Source of the DNA: Lepidostoma basale
Taxonomy: Eukaryota > Arthropoda > Insecta > Trichoptera > Lepidostomatidae
Length of the DNA stretch: 64,000 nt
Reading direction: 5' to 3'
Assembly (NCBI GenBank): GCA_022606425.2
Contig: JAHDVF020000172.1
Coordinates: 124,001-188,000 of the forward strand
The notes under the pieces were generated by a model that worked only from the letters and a program-made list of their open reading frames with translations, had not been told where the DNA came from and ran no database searches. The translations under genes were made by a program, and so were the position numbers. Each line of letters starts with the position of its first letter. Position 1 is the stretch's first letter. Of the stretch, positions 11,049-23,258 are shown piece by piece.

Positions 11049-11452
11049 ATCTTCAGTATGAACTACAAATCCTGGTTAATAGTATGTATGAGGTATGCAT
11101 GCGAAATGATCTGATGATGAATGTTGATAATTCCAAGGTAATGATTTTTGAGAAAGAAGAAATCATGACAGTCTGCAACATTAACGTGAATGGTGAAAAT
11201 TTGGAGCAAGTAGATGAGTTCGTGTATTTAGGTAGTGTGTTTACAAGAGATGGGCAAGTGGAGAGGGATATTGAAAGAAGGGTTGGGGCAGGCAACAAAA
11301 TGAATGGTGCACTAAAAGTTGTCATCGCAAACAAAAACCTATCCAAAAAAGCTAAAATGGCAGCGCACAATGGTGTTCTTGTACTGACTCTTATGTATGG
11401 AAGCGAAGCATGGAACTGGCAAAAGAAGGATGAAAGTAGCGAGGACTTGTAG
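11049..11452 (+). mobile_element. LINE-A post-RT coding segment
   Basis: Open frame with MMNVDNSKVMIFEKEE, then EFVYLGSVFTRDGQVERDIE and LMYGSEAWNWQKKDES, the RT thumb and connection region of LINE-A. It lies inverted relative to its neighbour at 11443-11718. Confidence 0.85.
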
Positions 11453-11718
11453 TTCATGCTCGTTGTCTGCAAGTAGGACAGCGTCATCCGCATACAAGAG
11501 ACAGCTTATTGACATTCCGCTCATTTTGGCAGCTACATCTAACCCTTTCATCTCTTTCATACACTTGTCCATATATAGATAAAATAACCATTGGGACATT
11601 ACGCAACCCTGTTTGACACCTTTATTGATATCAAACCAGGCTGTAAGATCTACATTTACTCTGACACTAGCAGTGCTTTCCGTGTGTAGCGACTTAATTG
11701 CCGTGATTAGTTTTGTAC
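11443..11718 (-). mobile_element. LINE-A reverse-transcriptase core segment
   Basis: The minus strand reads GVKQGCVMSQWLF, then LLYADDAVLLADNEHELQ. QGC and YADD are the RT palm motifs, and YADD holds two catalytic aspartates. This is the only RT active-site segment recognised in the window. It is truncated upstream. Confidence 0.88.
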
Positions 11719-11719
11719 T

Positions 11720-12317
11720 ATTCCATATTCAGACAGTATTTTCCACAACTTTACTCTATTATCGTAATAAAATGAATTTACTCTATTAACTAAAGTGTTT
11801 TTTTTAACTGACCCTACACCAAAACGTGTTTTCAGACTTAGGTCGCTTAAAAAATACCAGTGCGATATGAGTAATTTATAAGAAAAATGTTTTATACACG
11901 ACTGCACAAAATATTTCGAAACGTGTCGATAAGACAAGAAAACGAAACCATTCCTGTGTCCAAAACCAATTTCGATATTCTAAATATTGCAAGGTTTTGA
12001 TTAAACGAAATCTCGAGTCATTGCCAAGATTCGTTGACCTTCAATTGCCGAGTCATTGAACGGGAGAGCAGAATATACATCCACACGTCTGTGTACATTT
12101 TGTATAGTAATATAATATAATAATTGGCATAGGTACTCTCAACTCAAGTTCAGATTCGTACGAGTGTATTCATGTACGCGGCATTATGCTACTTTGTACC
12201 CATTCATTTGACGTGATGAATCGTGTTAGAAATCTATTTTTGCTTATGGAAAAGGGGATATAAAATATGTTAACGTTCCAAAGTTTTCAGAGAATTTCAA
12301 GAGTTTTCAGATATTCT
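11720..12317. other. No gene recognised
   Basis: AT-rich sequence. Short frames have no recognisable motifs. Confidence 0.5.
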
Positions 12318-12970
12318 CGTGTGCTCAGAGTCCTATACAACGCATTGGGAGCATACTCGAATGTGGTTCTGTAATATGGAGTCCTCACGAGGCGAGATAT
12401 TCCGTTATGCTGGAGAGGGTTCAGAAAAAAATTCTGAGGTATCTCTACATGTGGGAATATGGTAGCTATCCGTGGCTCTATCCCTGCTGTTGTATTGCTA
12501 TGTGTGTGCGGCAGGACATCGAGGGAGAGTAGCGTAGCTTAAATGTGGTCTGGGTCCCCCTTGGTTGCAAATATACATATATTATTATTATTAATTTTTA
12601 ACGTAAGTCCCGCATGGACGGGGGACGGGCCTAGGGAGTGCACGAGTGAAGCTGACGAAAGGCGCCGCTGCGCCTATAACAGCTTCGGGTAAGCGGAGGG
12701 AGCCCTCTATGGCTCGGCCATGTACCCCGTGGCATTTCTTTTGGAAATGCTTGGGACCAACTCTCTGCAGCTTCGAAGAGATGGGTGAAAGTACGTCCAG
12801 AAGGCAAATACACTTAATTCTGGAGAGTGTCCTGTCTTCCTAATGTTGAACCATCTCTCATGCGTTTCTGGTATACATGGTATATATTATTTTACCTGTT
12901 CTCAATAGATGCCTTAAAAATAAATTTTGTAATGTCTGTTATGAAATAAACTGATTTGATTTTATTTGAT
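12318..12970 (+). mobile_element. LINE-J copy with an unexplained GC-rich insertion
   Basis: Reads GSVIWSPHEARYSVMLERVQ and KKILRYLYMWEYGSYPWLYP, then breaks at about 12490 and resumes near 12725 (WHFFWKCLG). It ends with the 3' UTR and TGATT-type tail at about 12950-12970. The inserted 230 bases are GC-rich and contain ATT repeats; their origin is not recognised. Confidence 0.8.
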
Positions 12971-13262
12971 CTCGTAACCCATTTCTTTAGATTACTCAGG
13001 GAATATTTCGAGAACTCGGCCGTGCTGGAAGGAACCTGCCTCTGGCGACACCGGTGGGAGGAGCAAATTAATCTGCTAAACGCGGTCTCCTCGTCTTTCA
13101 TATTAGTGAAAGTAAGTTCGGAAGGCAATTACTCTTGATTTTGGAGAGTATCTTGTCTTCCTAATGTCGAACCATCTCTCATGCGTTTCTGGTAGTAGGT
13201 ATACTTTGTACAATATAATATTTTACCTGTTTTCATTAGATGCCTTAAACCTTAATTTTCCT
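12970..13262 (+). mobile_element. Second LINE-J copy in direct tandem
   Basis: Starts immediately after the previous tail with FRELGRAG, then NLPLATPVGGAN, and runs into the LINE-J 3' UTR. It is cut off where MITE-R begins. Confidence 0.75.
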
Positions 13263-13269
13263 TCGAAAT

Positions 13270-13595
13270 AGTCTTCGTATCTCAATAGAGACGAAGATGT
13301 AAATTGTTTTGGAAACAATATGGTGGTCGAAGCGTTTACGGGACTTATGACCTGTCATTGGTTGGGTTAAGCGATCGCTTTATGTAATACAACATTCCCC
13401 CTCCCGCCCTTCTTACGACCACCACGTCTGACAAATTTTTGAAAGATGTATACGAGTATATGCTACTATGTTGAGAAAGACTTCACATATTTTAGTTCAA
13501 TCTACACTTGTCTCTATTTAGATACAATTAATCCTTAATGATGAACACGCAATGGGTAAAATCCAGTATTTGTGTATATTCAAAAACAATAATTC
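13270..13595 (+). mobile_element. MITE-R copy
   Basis: Carries the CTCAATAGAGACGAAGATGT opening, the TTATGACCTGTCATTGGTTG block, and the inverted closing sequence near 13510-13533. Confidence 0.75.
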
Positions 13596-13599
13596 TATT

Positions 13600-14149
13600 T
13601 AGTATTTCAAATGTGATACGAGTCCAAAACTTTTTTTTTAAATTTGTATCACTTTAGTAATACAAGTACTAGTACGATATAACAATTCTCCACAATATAA
13701 TGAACATACAATACCAAAAGAACCAGTCAATTTAATGTAAATATCACGAAAATGACATTTTAATTTTAAACAATAGACTTACGAGTATTATAACAGTCGA
13801 CCAATTATAATGACAAATATGACTTAATAACATGGCAGCGTTTTGGTAAATAAATCATTGCAAGGGCACATAAAAAACATATTTGACAATCTGAACAGGC
13901 GTGAGTATGGGTCAATGATTTAAAATACGCGAGAAACTCGCTGTCGTTCGAAATGATACAGGAATAATACGTGGTATTCCTTCATGAGAATGTGTGATAG
14001 CTATTTATGACATTAATCCACTGTAATCCAATTAGTAACGTTGGAATCCAATTGTTTTCAGCTTAATGATATATTATGTAATATATTGGATATATGTAAA
14101 TCGAATTGATGAGTCTTTTTTATGAATTAAACGAAGATTTCCATGATTT
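13600..14149. other. No gene recognised
   Basis: AT-rich sequence, nothing supportable. Confidence 0.5.
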
Positions 14150-14700
14150 AATTGAATCTCAATAGAGACGAATATGCAAATTGGAAACTGAATATGGTTG
14201 ATCAAGGTGTTTACAGGACTTATGACCTGTCATTGGTTGGGTTAAGCGCACGCTTTATGTAATAACAGCATTCCCCATTCCACCTTTCTTTTGACCTTCT
14301 TCTTCTTCTTCTTCTTTTAATAGATCTGACGATCTGTGACACAGAAATCATATCTCGTCGGATGATGAGATCCAGCTGTCCCTCCATCTCTTAGGCGGTC
14401 TTCCAGGTGGGCGGTGTCCGGAAGGGATTTCATAAACGGCTGTATATGCGAGTCTATCACCATCCATTCGGGCTACATGGTCCCTCCAGTATCTTCTTCT
14501 GGATCTACTCCACTGAACGATATCCTCTATTTCGCAGGTTTTTCTTATGTCTGCGTTGCGGACACGATCTCGGAGGGTTTTTCCAGTAATTGATCTTAGG
14601 ACCATTCATTTCTTCATTCATTTCTTATGACCATGTCTGACAAATTTTTGGAAGTTGTATATATGTTCATATTTACTTTATTTTTCTCTATATGTTTCGA
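14150..14700 (+). mobile_element. MITE-R copy interrupted by LINE-D
   Basis: The opening and GACCTGTCATTGG block are at 14155-14290. The element resumes at about 14630 with GACCATGTCTGACAAATTTT. A duplicated TTTCTTNTGACC-like target surrounds the insertion. Confidence 0.7.
14285..14625 (-). mobile_element. LINE-D (RTE-like) 3' fragment
   Basis: The minus strand reads RSITGKTLRDRVRNADIRKT, then WRDHVARMDGDR, then PPGRPPKRWRDSW. GAA-repeat tail at 14288-14315. Confidence 0.8.
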
Positions 14701-14871
14701 AGGTTTTACAACTTGAAAATCGGGGGAACGATATAAAAAGTTTATCTTTCTTACTGAAAAAAAACAGTGTTGTAATTATTTCTAAGAAATCTATATTTTG
14801 GGTTTCCGCAGAGTTAATTACTTATTTTATCCTTAATCAAAATCATAATAATAATAGTAGCTACAGTGACC

Positions 14872-15385
14872 TATATGACGAGGTGCGAGCACAAACCAAC
14901 AAAGCGACAGCCGTGACAGGCTGCTTGCGCGACACCATATGGAGGAATGTATACATGCTAACTGAAAGTATAGTCAAGATATACATGGCATGCATTCGTC
15001 TCATGATGACGTATGGAATAGAGGTCAGAACCGATACCAATAGAACTTATAACCTTCTTAGAGTAGCAGAAATGCGAACCCTACGCTCCATCGCAGGCCA
15101 AACCCTCAGAGATAGGATCAGAAATGAAACGATAAGGTCTGTCTGTGGTATTGAGGACATAGTGAGATGTAGAAGTAGCAGAAGGCGCTTTTGGAGAGAC
15201 CACGTGGACCGCATGGAGAATACCTACAAGAATTGCAAAAATTGTTAAAGATAAAAACCCAAGCAGCAAGAGATTACCAGGAAGGTCGCCAAAGAGATGG
15301 AGAGATGGCTGGACATCATCATCCCAGGACAGCCCACCGTCACAAACAGGTCATACGACCTTAATTAAGAGGAAAAAGAATAAGA
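14872..15385 (+). mobile_element. LINE-D C-terminal coding fragment
   Basis: Reads YDEVRAQTNKATAVTGCLRD, MTYGIEVRTD and RSIAGQTLRDRIRNETIRS, then WRDHVDRM. A frameshift follows, then SPKRWRDGW and an AAG-rich end. Confidence 0.85.
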
Positions 15386-15879
15386 ATAGGTATCATATAT
15401 TATATCCTTGCTCTATCTGGTTTATCCACAACATGGAGATAATTGAGTTTGCATTAAACTTTATTAGCTGCGTTTGCCGTTTGTCATATCCTAACCAATC
15501 AATAACACTATAAATCTTTCTACTGTTTATAGCCACCTGGGGACGAACTATTGCTCAACAAAAGAGTGATAAATACTAGTATAATGTACCCTAAAACAAT
15601 GCATTATATTAGAATTGACACATGACCTATATCAGAAGGTAGACAATGATTGTCGGTCTCGTAAAACGGTTTCGTGAAGTATTGGCACTGTATCAAGCCC
15701 ACCGACCTTAAGTTGTCTAATAGCTAAAATAAATATACCGGGTGATTGCTACATTACTTGAAATACTGATGTTAAAAAGGGAAGAACAGAATGAATTTTT
15801 TATATTAACAATGAAAACGAAATAAAAAATACACTACTTTTGATTTAACCATTATGAATTTTCACTGTAGATTGACTAA
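15386..15879. other. No gene recognised
   Basis: AT-rich sequence without recognisable content. Confidence 0.5.
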
Positions 15880-16392
15880 AAACTAACTAACTAATCAACT
15901 AACCTTCACGCCGTCTCACCGAAGGGGTGGGCAGAAATAATGGACTGCCGCACTTTTCTTTCCTGACATATTTCTCTCGCTTCCTCAACATTCATACATC
16001 GTGTTACGCACGCGCGTCGATTCATCTGACTCCTCACGTGGCCGACATTCAATATTTGAATTATTTGATCGTGCCACATTTCCCTCGGTCTTCCTCTATT
16101 TCAAGTTCCATTAAGATGGTTAACATATACTTTTTTAACATTTCTTCCATGTGTCCAAACCATTTTAATGATACTTTCATTATTTTGTTCATAACACCAT
16201 CATTCGCACCGCATTCACTTCTTATATTTTCATTCGACTCTTTATCATACACAGAGTATCCACACGTTCGTCTAAGAGATCTCATTTCTACTGCATTTAT
16301 TCTACTTTCATCCTTCTTTTGCTAGTTCCTTGCTTCGTTTACATACATAAGGGTCGGTACAAGAATACCTATATTTATTATTAATTAACACG
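15880..16392 (-). mobile_element. LINE-A 3' copy within a segmental duplication
   Basis: Tail at the left, then about 470 bases of C-terminal coding sequence with frameshifts (MRSLRRTCGYSVYDKESNEN, KVSLKWFGHMEEM). It shares its right flank with the copy at 21942-22413. Confidence 0.82.
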
Positions 16393-16604
16393 GTATCTTC
16401 TTCTCCGGTTTCAATCTAATGATTGGTCTGCAGCAAGGTGACGCATCTCCTCTTCTACTCCGCTCGGTCCTCGGCAACTCTCTTCAACTCCGCATAAGAG
16501 GTGCAGCCCATATCTCGGCAAATCTGATCTAAGTACTCTTGGCGAGGTCGTCCTCTGCCAATCGATCCCTCGATCAATCCCTCCAACACATTATGCAGGA
16601 AACA
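16393..16604 (-). mobile_element. LINE 3' end inserted in duplicated flank
   Basis: GC-richer insert with a TTCTTCT (GAA-type) left end. It is absent from the paralogous site at about 22440. An approximate AACANNGTA duplication brackets it. The family is not assigned. Confidence 0.6.
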
Positions 16605-16749
16605 TTGTATATTGACCATATATTAAAAACCAGAAGTTATATTATGGATTATATTCGTATATATTTTTTTATCCTTTTGTATAAAGCACTTAATTTGTAG
16701 TGTAAAAATAATGTATAACACCTGTGTAGTTTGTTTTAACACCATTTGT

Positions 16750-16800
16750 TTTTGTAACCCTGTCGAAGCTCCAATGGGCACGAAAGCGGTTGATTCCATA
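16750..16800 (+). repeat. Hammerhead-like motif, degenerate
   Basis: CTGTCGA, an extra A, GCTCC..GGGCAC, then GAAAG and a GGTTGATT end. It resembles the 9978 motif with damage. Confidence 0.4.
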
Positions 16801-17164
16801 TAACAAAATTAAATGAGTAAAAACTTTTGAGTTTATATTTTATTTTTTTAAAAATTACAGTTTCGAGATTATTCATTTCTTACTGTAAATATTATTTACA
16901 TAACTATTACATTTGAAACTGTGTATTAGAAAGAAAATGCGCGGTTGGATCAAGTAACAAATCACGCAGAAACATTATACCAGGATATTCACAGTAACTT
17001 TCATTTTAAATGTGATATATTATGTGGATACACATTACGGATAAAATTGGTACTAGTCAAATATAATTAATTTGTTGACTACATTCGTAGATTGCTTTAT
17101 ATGGTTTTATTATTATACATGTTTTAAGCCCAAACAATACGGAAACTCTCTTCATTTTAATATT

Positions 17165-17610
17165 AAAATAAAACATGATTAATAAAAACATGCTAAAGGA
17201 GAGCAAAATTCGAATCTACAAGACATGCGTACCTCCTATAATGACATATGGAATAGAAATGAGAGCTGACACCATCAGAACAAAAAGTCTCCTAAGAACC
17301 ACAGAAATGAAGACTCTCCGATCCGTTGCGGGAACGACACTCCGAGACAGAATAAGAAATTCTGAAATAAGAAAGATCTGCAATGTAGATGTCGTGCGAT
17401 GGGGAAGACTGAGAAGACGCTACTGGAGAGATCATGTGGAAAGAGCATGTTCTGAAAGAGTGATCAATATAGCCGCAAATAAAGTACCAACAGGAAATTG
17501 ACCTGCAGGAAGACCACCTAATGGCGAGACAGTTGGACATCTGTATCCCAGGAATAGGCTCCGAAAAATAACAGGACACAGTCCTAAATAAATCAGAAGA
17601 AGAAGATGAT
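17165..17610 (+). mobile_element. LINE-D C-terminal coding fragment
   Basis: Reads SKIRIYKTCVPPIMTYGIEM, then RSVAGTTLRDRIRNSEIRK and RYWRDHVERA, then a stop, PAGRPPN, and a GAAGAAGAAGA end. Confidence 0.85.
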
Positions 17611-17763
17611 TAATAATAAATTAAATCTTTCCAATAGTAAATTTTTTGATAATGTTATATTAATAATTACAAATAGCCAATAACATTCTGATATCTCTTC
17701 TACACTTCTGTATTCAACAATTATATAAACAAGAATACATTAATGAAAAATTTTAAGCGATCA

Positions 17764-17815
17764 TCCCAACGAAGATACGGATACTGACGAAACCGGTCTG
17801 CAGTAATAAGTGAAT
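17764..17815 (+). repeat. Hammerhead-like motif, degenerate
   Basis: CAACGAAGATACGGATACTG followed by ACGAAACCGGTC. GAAAC-CG-GTC fits stem III, but the core is altered. Confidence 0.4.
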
Positions 17816-17976
17816 AGCGGTTGGCACCAAAAACGTTACTGTAAAAAATCTAGTTTCTAACTACTTTATTGCTATAAAGTGAATCGTACATTAGTGAACG
17901 CAAGTACTGTGAATAAGAGAAATATAAAAAAATAAACGTTTTAATAAGTATTATATTTAGTTTTATTTCACTTGAT

Positions 17977-18217
17977 TTAACCCCTACAGTGCGGCTGACT
18001 ACATTTCCAGTCCAAAAATAATGGTTTAAATTACGGGAAGACTACATTTGCAGCTGATATATGAGCGTATCTTATAAACCTTTTTACTTCAATTCCCTAA
18101 TTACATTGTATAAAATTATGATGAACTGGGACTATCCGTCTGGACTGCAAATGTAGTCAGTTGCAGCTCGAGACCATTTTTTACTGCAAATGAAGCTAGT
18201 CGTACAATAGGGGTTAA
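17977..18217. mobile_element. TTAA-flanked MITE, 241 bp
   Basis: TTAA at both ends, with CCCCTA/TAGGGG inverted termini. The interior holds direct and inverted copies of GACTACATTTGCAG. It is consistent with a piggyBac-type non-autonomous element. Confidence 0.78.
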
Positions 18218-18867
18218 CCAAATGGACATTTTGAAGGAGTATTTTGTTATTTTCATTATATACAAAGAACTTCTATCGAGAAATATCAATTATTTGTCTA
18301 ACCACCGGAGTACTTGAATGTGGTTATTCAGTGCTTATTTATTTAAGAATAAAATGCATAAAATGCTTGTAGGAAATAACAAAACATGTCAAAACATGAC
18401 GTATATTTTCTATCGATGACGATCATAATGAATATTTTGAACTCCAAAATTCCACGCTTTATCGATCCGTCAGATATCTTTTTCTCGACAATCTGATACG
18501 TTAATAAAAAATAATGGTTAGTTAAGGTAACGTTCAACAGTTGGTTAAGTAATACTTATGATTCTGGGAGTTTCCGTTATGCGTTCCCATGCATAAATTT
18601 ACCCAATAAAGATATTCTCTAGACCCAGTGGCAGTCCGTAATATTTTTAAGCTCTTTCAATAGTGAATCTGTGAATACGCATTTAACATAGTATCATATA
18701 AGAGACGAATAGTCGAATTACAATTAATAATTAAAATTTCTTAATTATCGTAACAAGTTATATTTTTTGTACATTTTCTTTATTGCGAAACTTACTATTT
18801 ATGCATATAAAATTGAATCTCTCGGTGCATCTGACGATTTGTTTTTATATTATATATATTTATTTTG
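18218..18867. other. No gene recognised
   Basis: AT-rich sequence with no feature. Confidence 0.5.
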
Positions 18868-19053
18868 ATATTTTTCCTCGGTCTGCCTCGACTCCGTAAT
18901 CTATTTACATCATTAACTTATACTTTCTTAACTATTCTTTCTCCATCCATGCGCTCCATATGTCCGAACCAACGCAGCGATCATTTCATAATTTTGTTCA
19001 TAACACCTTCTTCCGCTCTACATTCCTTTCTTATATCAGCATTTGAGACAAAC
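18868..19053 (-). mobile_element. LINE-A internal coding fragment
   Basis: Minus strand matches the LINE-A region between the ECGA..VMNKI motif and the GRPRK motif, without the tail. Confidence 0.7.
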
Positions 19054-19139
19054 ATAGCATGACCAAGTTAATAAAATTTTAAAGGTTGGTCATATGGTCA
19101 TGTTAGAAGTCGGATAATTCGATCAAATAACTTTTGAAA

Positions 19140-19300
19140 ATATGTATTTAAAATTTTTTTTTTTACAGGTTTCACAAACATGTTTCGGTACACAGACGCC
19201 CTTCCTCGGTGAATAAATTTTAAATTTTACAGTGAGAAAGGGCATCTGTGTCACGAAACTTAATTTTTTTAAAGTGTTATGAAAATGCAATGTTTTCGAA
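19140..19300. repeat. Inverted pair of GAAAC-type motifs
   Basis: A minus-strand motif at 19165-19212 (AAGGGCGTCTGTGTACCGAAAC) and a plus-strand motif at 19230-19258 (AAGGGCATCTGTGTCACGAA) point outward. Similar single motifs are at 31030 and 34408. Confidence 0.5.
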
Positions 19301-19735
19301 AAGTTATTCAAATGTGAATCCACGACACAGAGTGATGGCTAATATAGAATATAATTCAACCAACCATGAAAAAACATGCTCATATTTTTTATTCGTTTTT
19401 GATTTCATGGGCCACATCTGCCATCCGTAGAATGTCGATTTTGAATCATAATAACCAAGGGAAGCTGAAATTTGGATCAGTAATGAAGTGCACATAAACT
19501 AAATACAGATTTTCCGTGCGGATCGGCAGAGAGCCGCGGGCGCATCGTGGCGGGGCAATTAGGATCAATGTGGATTGGGTAGGCACTGTAGCCATGTGAA
19601 TTTTATTATTGTGGAGCAGAGTGGCCCCTACACGAACAGTTATTGAATTTCAAGATATACGAGTATTTTAAAATAACAATCGTTCCGATAATATTGGACA
19701 ATCGTAATATAAATAGACCAAAACCCGATGTCATA
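19301..19735. other. No gene recognised
   Basis: A GC-richer patch at 19510-19640 has no recognised content. Confidence 0.45.
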
Positions 19736-19925
19736 AAAAATGATAGTGTTCTTGTACCGACTCTTATGTATGGAAACAAATCTTGGAACTGGCAAAAGAA
19801 TGATGAAAATATAATAAATGCATTAGAAATAATGACGAACGAAAATATTAAAAGTGAATGCGGTGCGAATGAAAAGGTTATAAACTAAATAATGAAAAGA
19901 ACATTAAGGTGGTTTGAACATGTGT
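19736..19925 (+). mobile_element. LINE-A coding fragment
   Basis: VLVPTLMYGNKSWNWQKNDE, then NIKSECGANEKV, with an internal deletion and a stop. Confidence 0.75.
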
Positions 19926-19949
19926 ATATATTTGACTATTCGTGTATAT

Positions 19950-20635
<686 letters not shown>

Positions 20636-20885
20636 ACAGACTGCGCTGGCTAGAGCACTTGCACCGAATGGGAGCTTTGGAGCTCCCCAAAATAGTGTTT
20701 TATGACAATCTAGTAGGGCGAAGAAGCGTCGGCAGGCCAAGATTGCGATGTTTGGATGGTGCCGTGGCAGATTATCGGGTCCTGGAGCAGCAAGACTGGA
20801 AGGTGGCGATCAGGGAACAGGAAGGGATGGAGACATTTGTTGGAGGAGGTTAAGACCCACCAAAGGTTGTTGCGCCGGAGAAGAA
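20636..20885 (+). mobile_element. LINE-E (RTE-like) C-terminal fragment
   Basis: LRWLEHLHRMG, then GRRSVGRPRLRCLDG and LEQQDWKVA; after a frameshift, EVKTHQRLLRRRRRR formed by a GAA-rich tail. Confidence 0.8.
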
Positions 20886-20889
20886 GAAG

Positions 20890-21087
20890 AAGAAAAAGAC
20901 CGAGTCACGATCAAGTAAATCAAATATGTCGGCCACGTGCGGAGTTGGAGAAATTGACATGCGTGTATGACATGACGTATAATTGTTGAGGAAGCTATAG
21001 AAGTATACCAGGAAAGAAAAGTATGGCAGTCCGTTCTTTCTGCCTACCCCTTCGGAGAGACGGCGTGATAGTTAGTTAGTAAGTTAA
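20890..21087 (+). mobile_element. LINE-A 3' end
   Basis: Matches the last about 190 bases of LINE-A and ends with GTTAGTTAGTAAGTTA. Confidence 0.8.
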
Positions 21088-21426
21088 TATTCAACCCTAT
21101 TTTAATATTTGGTATTAATTTTATAGGGAGTCATGGATTGATTTTCTTGTTAAGGGGGCGGTGATCTAAAAAAGGTTGGGAATCTATGGTCTATGGGTTG
21201 CTAACATCGGACATTTACGCAAGAACACAATATTCCTAACGATTACGAATCGGTAATCGCTTTGGAGTAAGTAGAACGGATGTGTCTTCCGTGTTTTATT
21301 AGATCTGGGAACTAAGAGATATTCTAATTTTGAATTATGTTTCTTAAAGGCTACATCGCAAAACGTAAATTAACCGATATAATTTATAATGGATGTAAAC
21401 GGTGATTCATAATTTCTTCTGCATTT
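21088..21426. other. No gene recognised
   Basis: AT-rich spacer with no recognisable feature. Confidence 0.5.
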
Positions 21427-21926
21427 GCCTTTACTATGTATGGAAGTGAAGCACGGAACTGGCAAAAGAAGGATGAAAGGAGAATAAATGCAGTAGAAAT
21501 GAGATCTCTAAGACGAATGTGTAACAAATCTGTATATGATAGAGTGTCAAATGCAAGTATGAGAAATGAATGTGGTGCGAATGAAAGTGTTATGAACAAA
21601 ATAATGAAAGGGTCATTAAGATGGTTTGAACACATGGAAAGAATGAGTGAAGACAGAAAGGTAAAAAACGGTATGAAGTACTAATGGTAAAGAATGGTAA
21701 ACAGTGTTAACGGAGCTAGAAATAGAGGAAGGTCGAGGAAAACGTGGCACGATCAAATCAATCAAATATTAAATGTCGGTCACGTGAGGAGTCGAAGAAA
21801 TCGACGTGCGTGCATGACAAGATGTATGAATGTAGCGAAAGAAGTATGACAGGACAGAACAGTGTGGCGTTCCATTCTTTCTGCCTACCCCTCCGGAGAG
21901 ACGGCGTGATGGTTAGTTAGTTAGTT
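21427..21926 (+). mobile_element. LINE-A 3' copy, one of the longest
   Basis: Open for about 82 residues: SLRRMCNKSVYDRVSNASMR, then ECGANESVMNKIMKGSLRWF. A frameshift follows, then the GRSRKTWHDQINQILNVGHV region and the TTAG tail. Confidence 0.85.
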
Positions 21927-21941
21927 TGTGTGAATTCGTAC

Positions 21942-22413
21942 TTAACTAACTATCCATACGCCGTCTCTCCGAAGGTGTAGGCAGAAAAAATTGACCGCCA
22001 TACTGTTCTTTCCTAACATACTTCTTTCGCTTCCTCAACATTCATACATCATGTAATACATGTACGTCGATTTCTCCGACTACTCACGTGATTGACATTC
22101 AATATTTGATTATCGTGTCACCGTTTTCTCGGTCTTACTCTATACCTAGCTCCGTTTACATCGATAACATAAAGCTTTCTTTTTATTTTTCTTAATTCAT
22201 TAGATCCAAGTGTCCAAAATATCTGATTTATCCTTTTATTATTTTGTTCATAACACTTCCATTCACTTATATTTTTATTCGACACTCTATCATACACAGA
22301 TTTTCCACACATTCGTATAAGAGATCTCATTTCTACTACATTTTTTCTACTTTCATCCTTCTTTTGCTAGTTCCTTGCTTCGTTTCCTTACATAAGGGTC
22401 GGTACAAGAACAC
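21942..22413 (-). mobile_element. LINE-A 3' copy, tail-to-tail with the previous one
   Basis: The (TAAC)n tail starts 16 bases after the end of the plus-strand copy. It has the same 5' truncation point and flank as 15880-16392. Confidence 0.82.
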
Positions 22414-22524
22414 GTATATTTATTATTAATTATTATTAATTAACATTGTATATTGACCATATATTAAAAACAAGAAGTTATGTTATGGATTATATTCGTA
22501 TATATTCTTTTGTCCTTTTGTATG

Positions 22525-22822
22525 AAGCACAGAGTCAGAAACGATACGGTGAGAGAAAGAACAAGGGTCACTGACACCATCCACCGGGTGGCGACTCTAA
22601 AATGGCAGAAGCTCAGATGAAAAGTGGAGAAGAAGACTGCTGACTTGGAGACACTGCCGTGGACGGCAAAGAGAAGTGCAGGGCGACCGCAACTACGGTG
22701 GAAGGATGACCTGAACAGACACGTCGGAATAACCTGGATGCAGTCTGCACAGGACAGAGTGAACAATAACATCATTGCGCAAAGCCATTTTAGATTTTTT
22801 GGATAGGCTTTTGTTTCCGATG
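22525..22822 (+). mobile_element. LINE-F fragment followed by a short LINE-A scrap
   Basis: Reads KKTADLETLPWTAKRSAGRP, then QLRWKDDLNRHVG and WMQSAQDR. The last about 25 bases match the LINE-A KSLSKK codons on the opposite strand. Confidence 0.75.
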
Positions 22823-22924
22823 ACAACTAAACTACTAATTACTAGTTTTTTGCGCGAAGTAAACACCTTCCATAAGTGAAGAAACAACCTCTACCACATA
22901 CATTACCACACCACAAGTAATTCA

Positions 22925-22985
22925 CATCACAACTGAAGAAGGATGGTGTTCTCTCGAAACCTATTTATGTTGTGAAATACATATA
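22925..22985 (+). repeat. Hammerhead-like motif, partial
   Basis: TCACAA, CTGAAGA, hairpin-like segment, GAAAC, then TTGTGA, which is fully complementary to the opening TCACAA. Stem III spacing is not canonical. Confidence 0.45.
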
Positions 22986-23172
22986 AAAAACGAGTGTTAC
23001 TAAATTAGTTTTAATTAAATTCTATTGCTATTTTAACTAGGGGAACTCTACACAACAATCATATCTGTACCCGAGAGCCATAAAGTCTTAAATGTCCCAA
23101 ATGGGTTATGATGGTCTTGTCAGATTTTCGACCGCAATTAATATATCCGTTCTCGGAGACAGATATTATTAT

Positions 23173-23258
23173 TAAGGATTAATTGTATATCAATAGAGAC
23201 GAAGATGTACATTTTTTTGGAAACAGATATATTGAGATACAATTTATCCTTAAAAATG
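23173..23258 (+). mobile_element. Minimal MITE-R derivative
   Basis: Only the opening (AAGGATTAATTGTAT...) and inverted closing (ATACAATTTATCCTT) remain, with about 35 bases between. The right flank matches the other copies. Confidence 0.7.
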
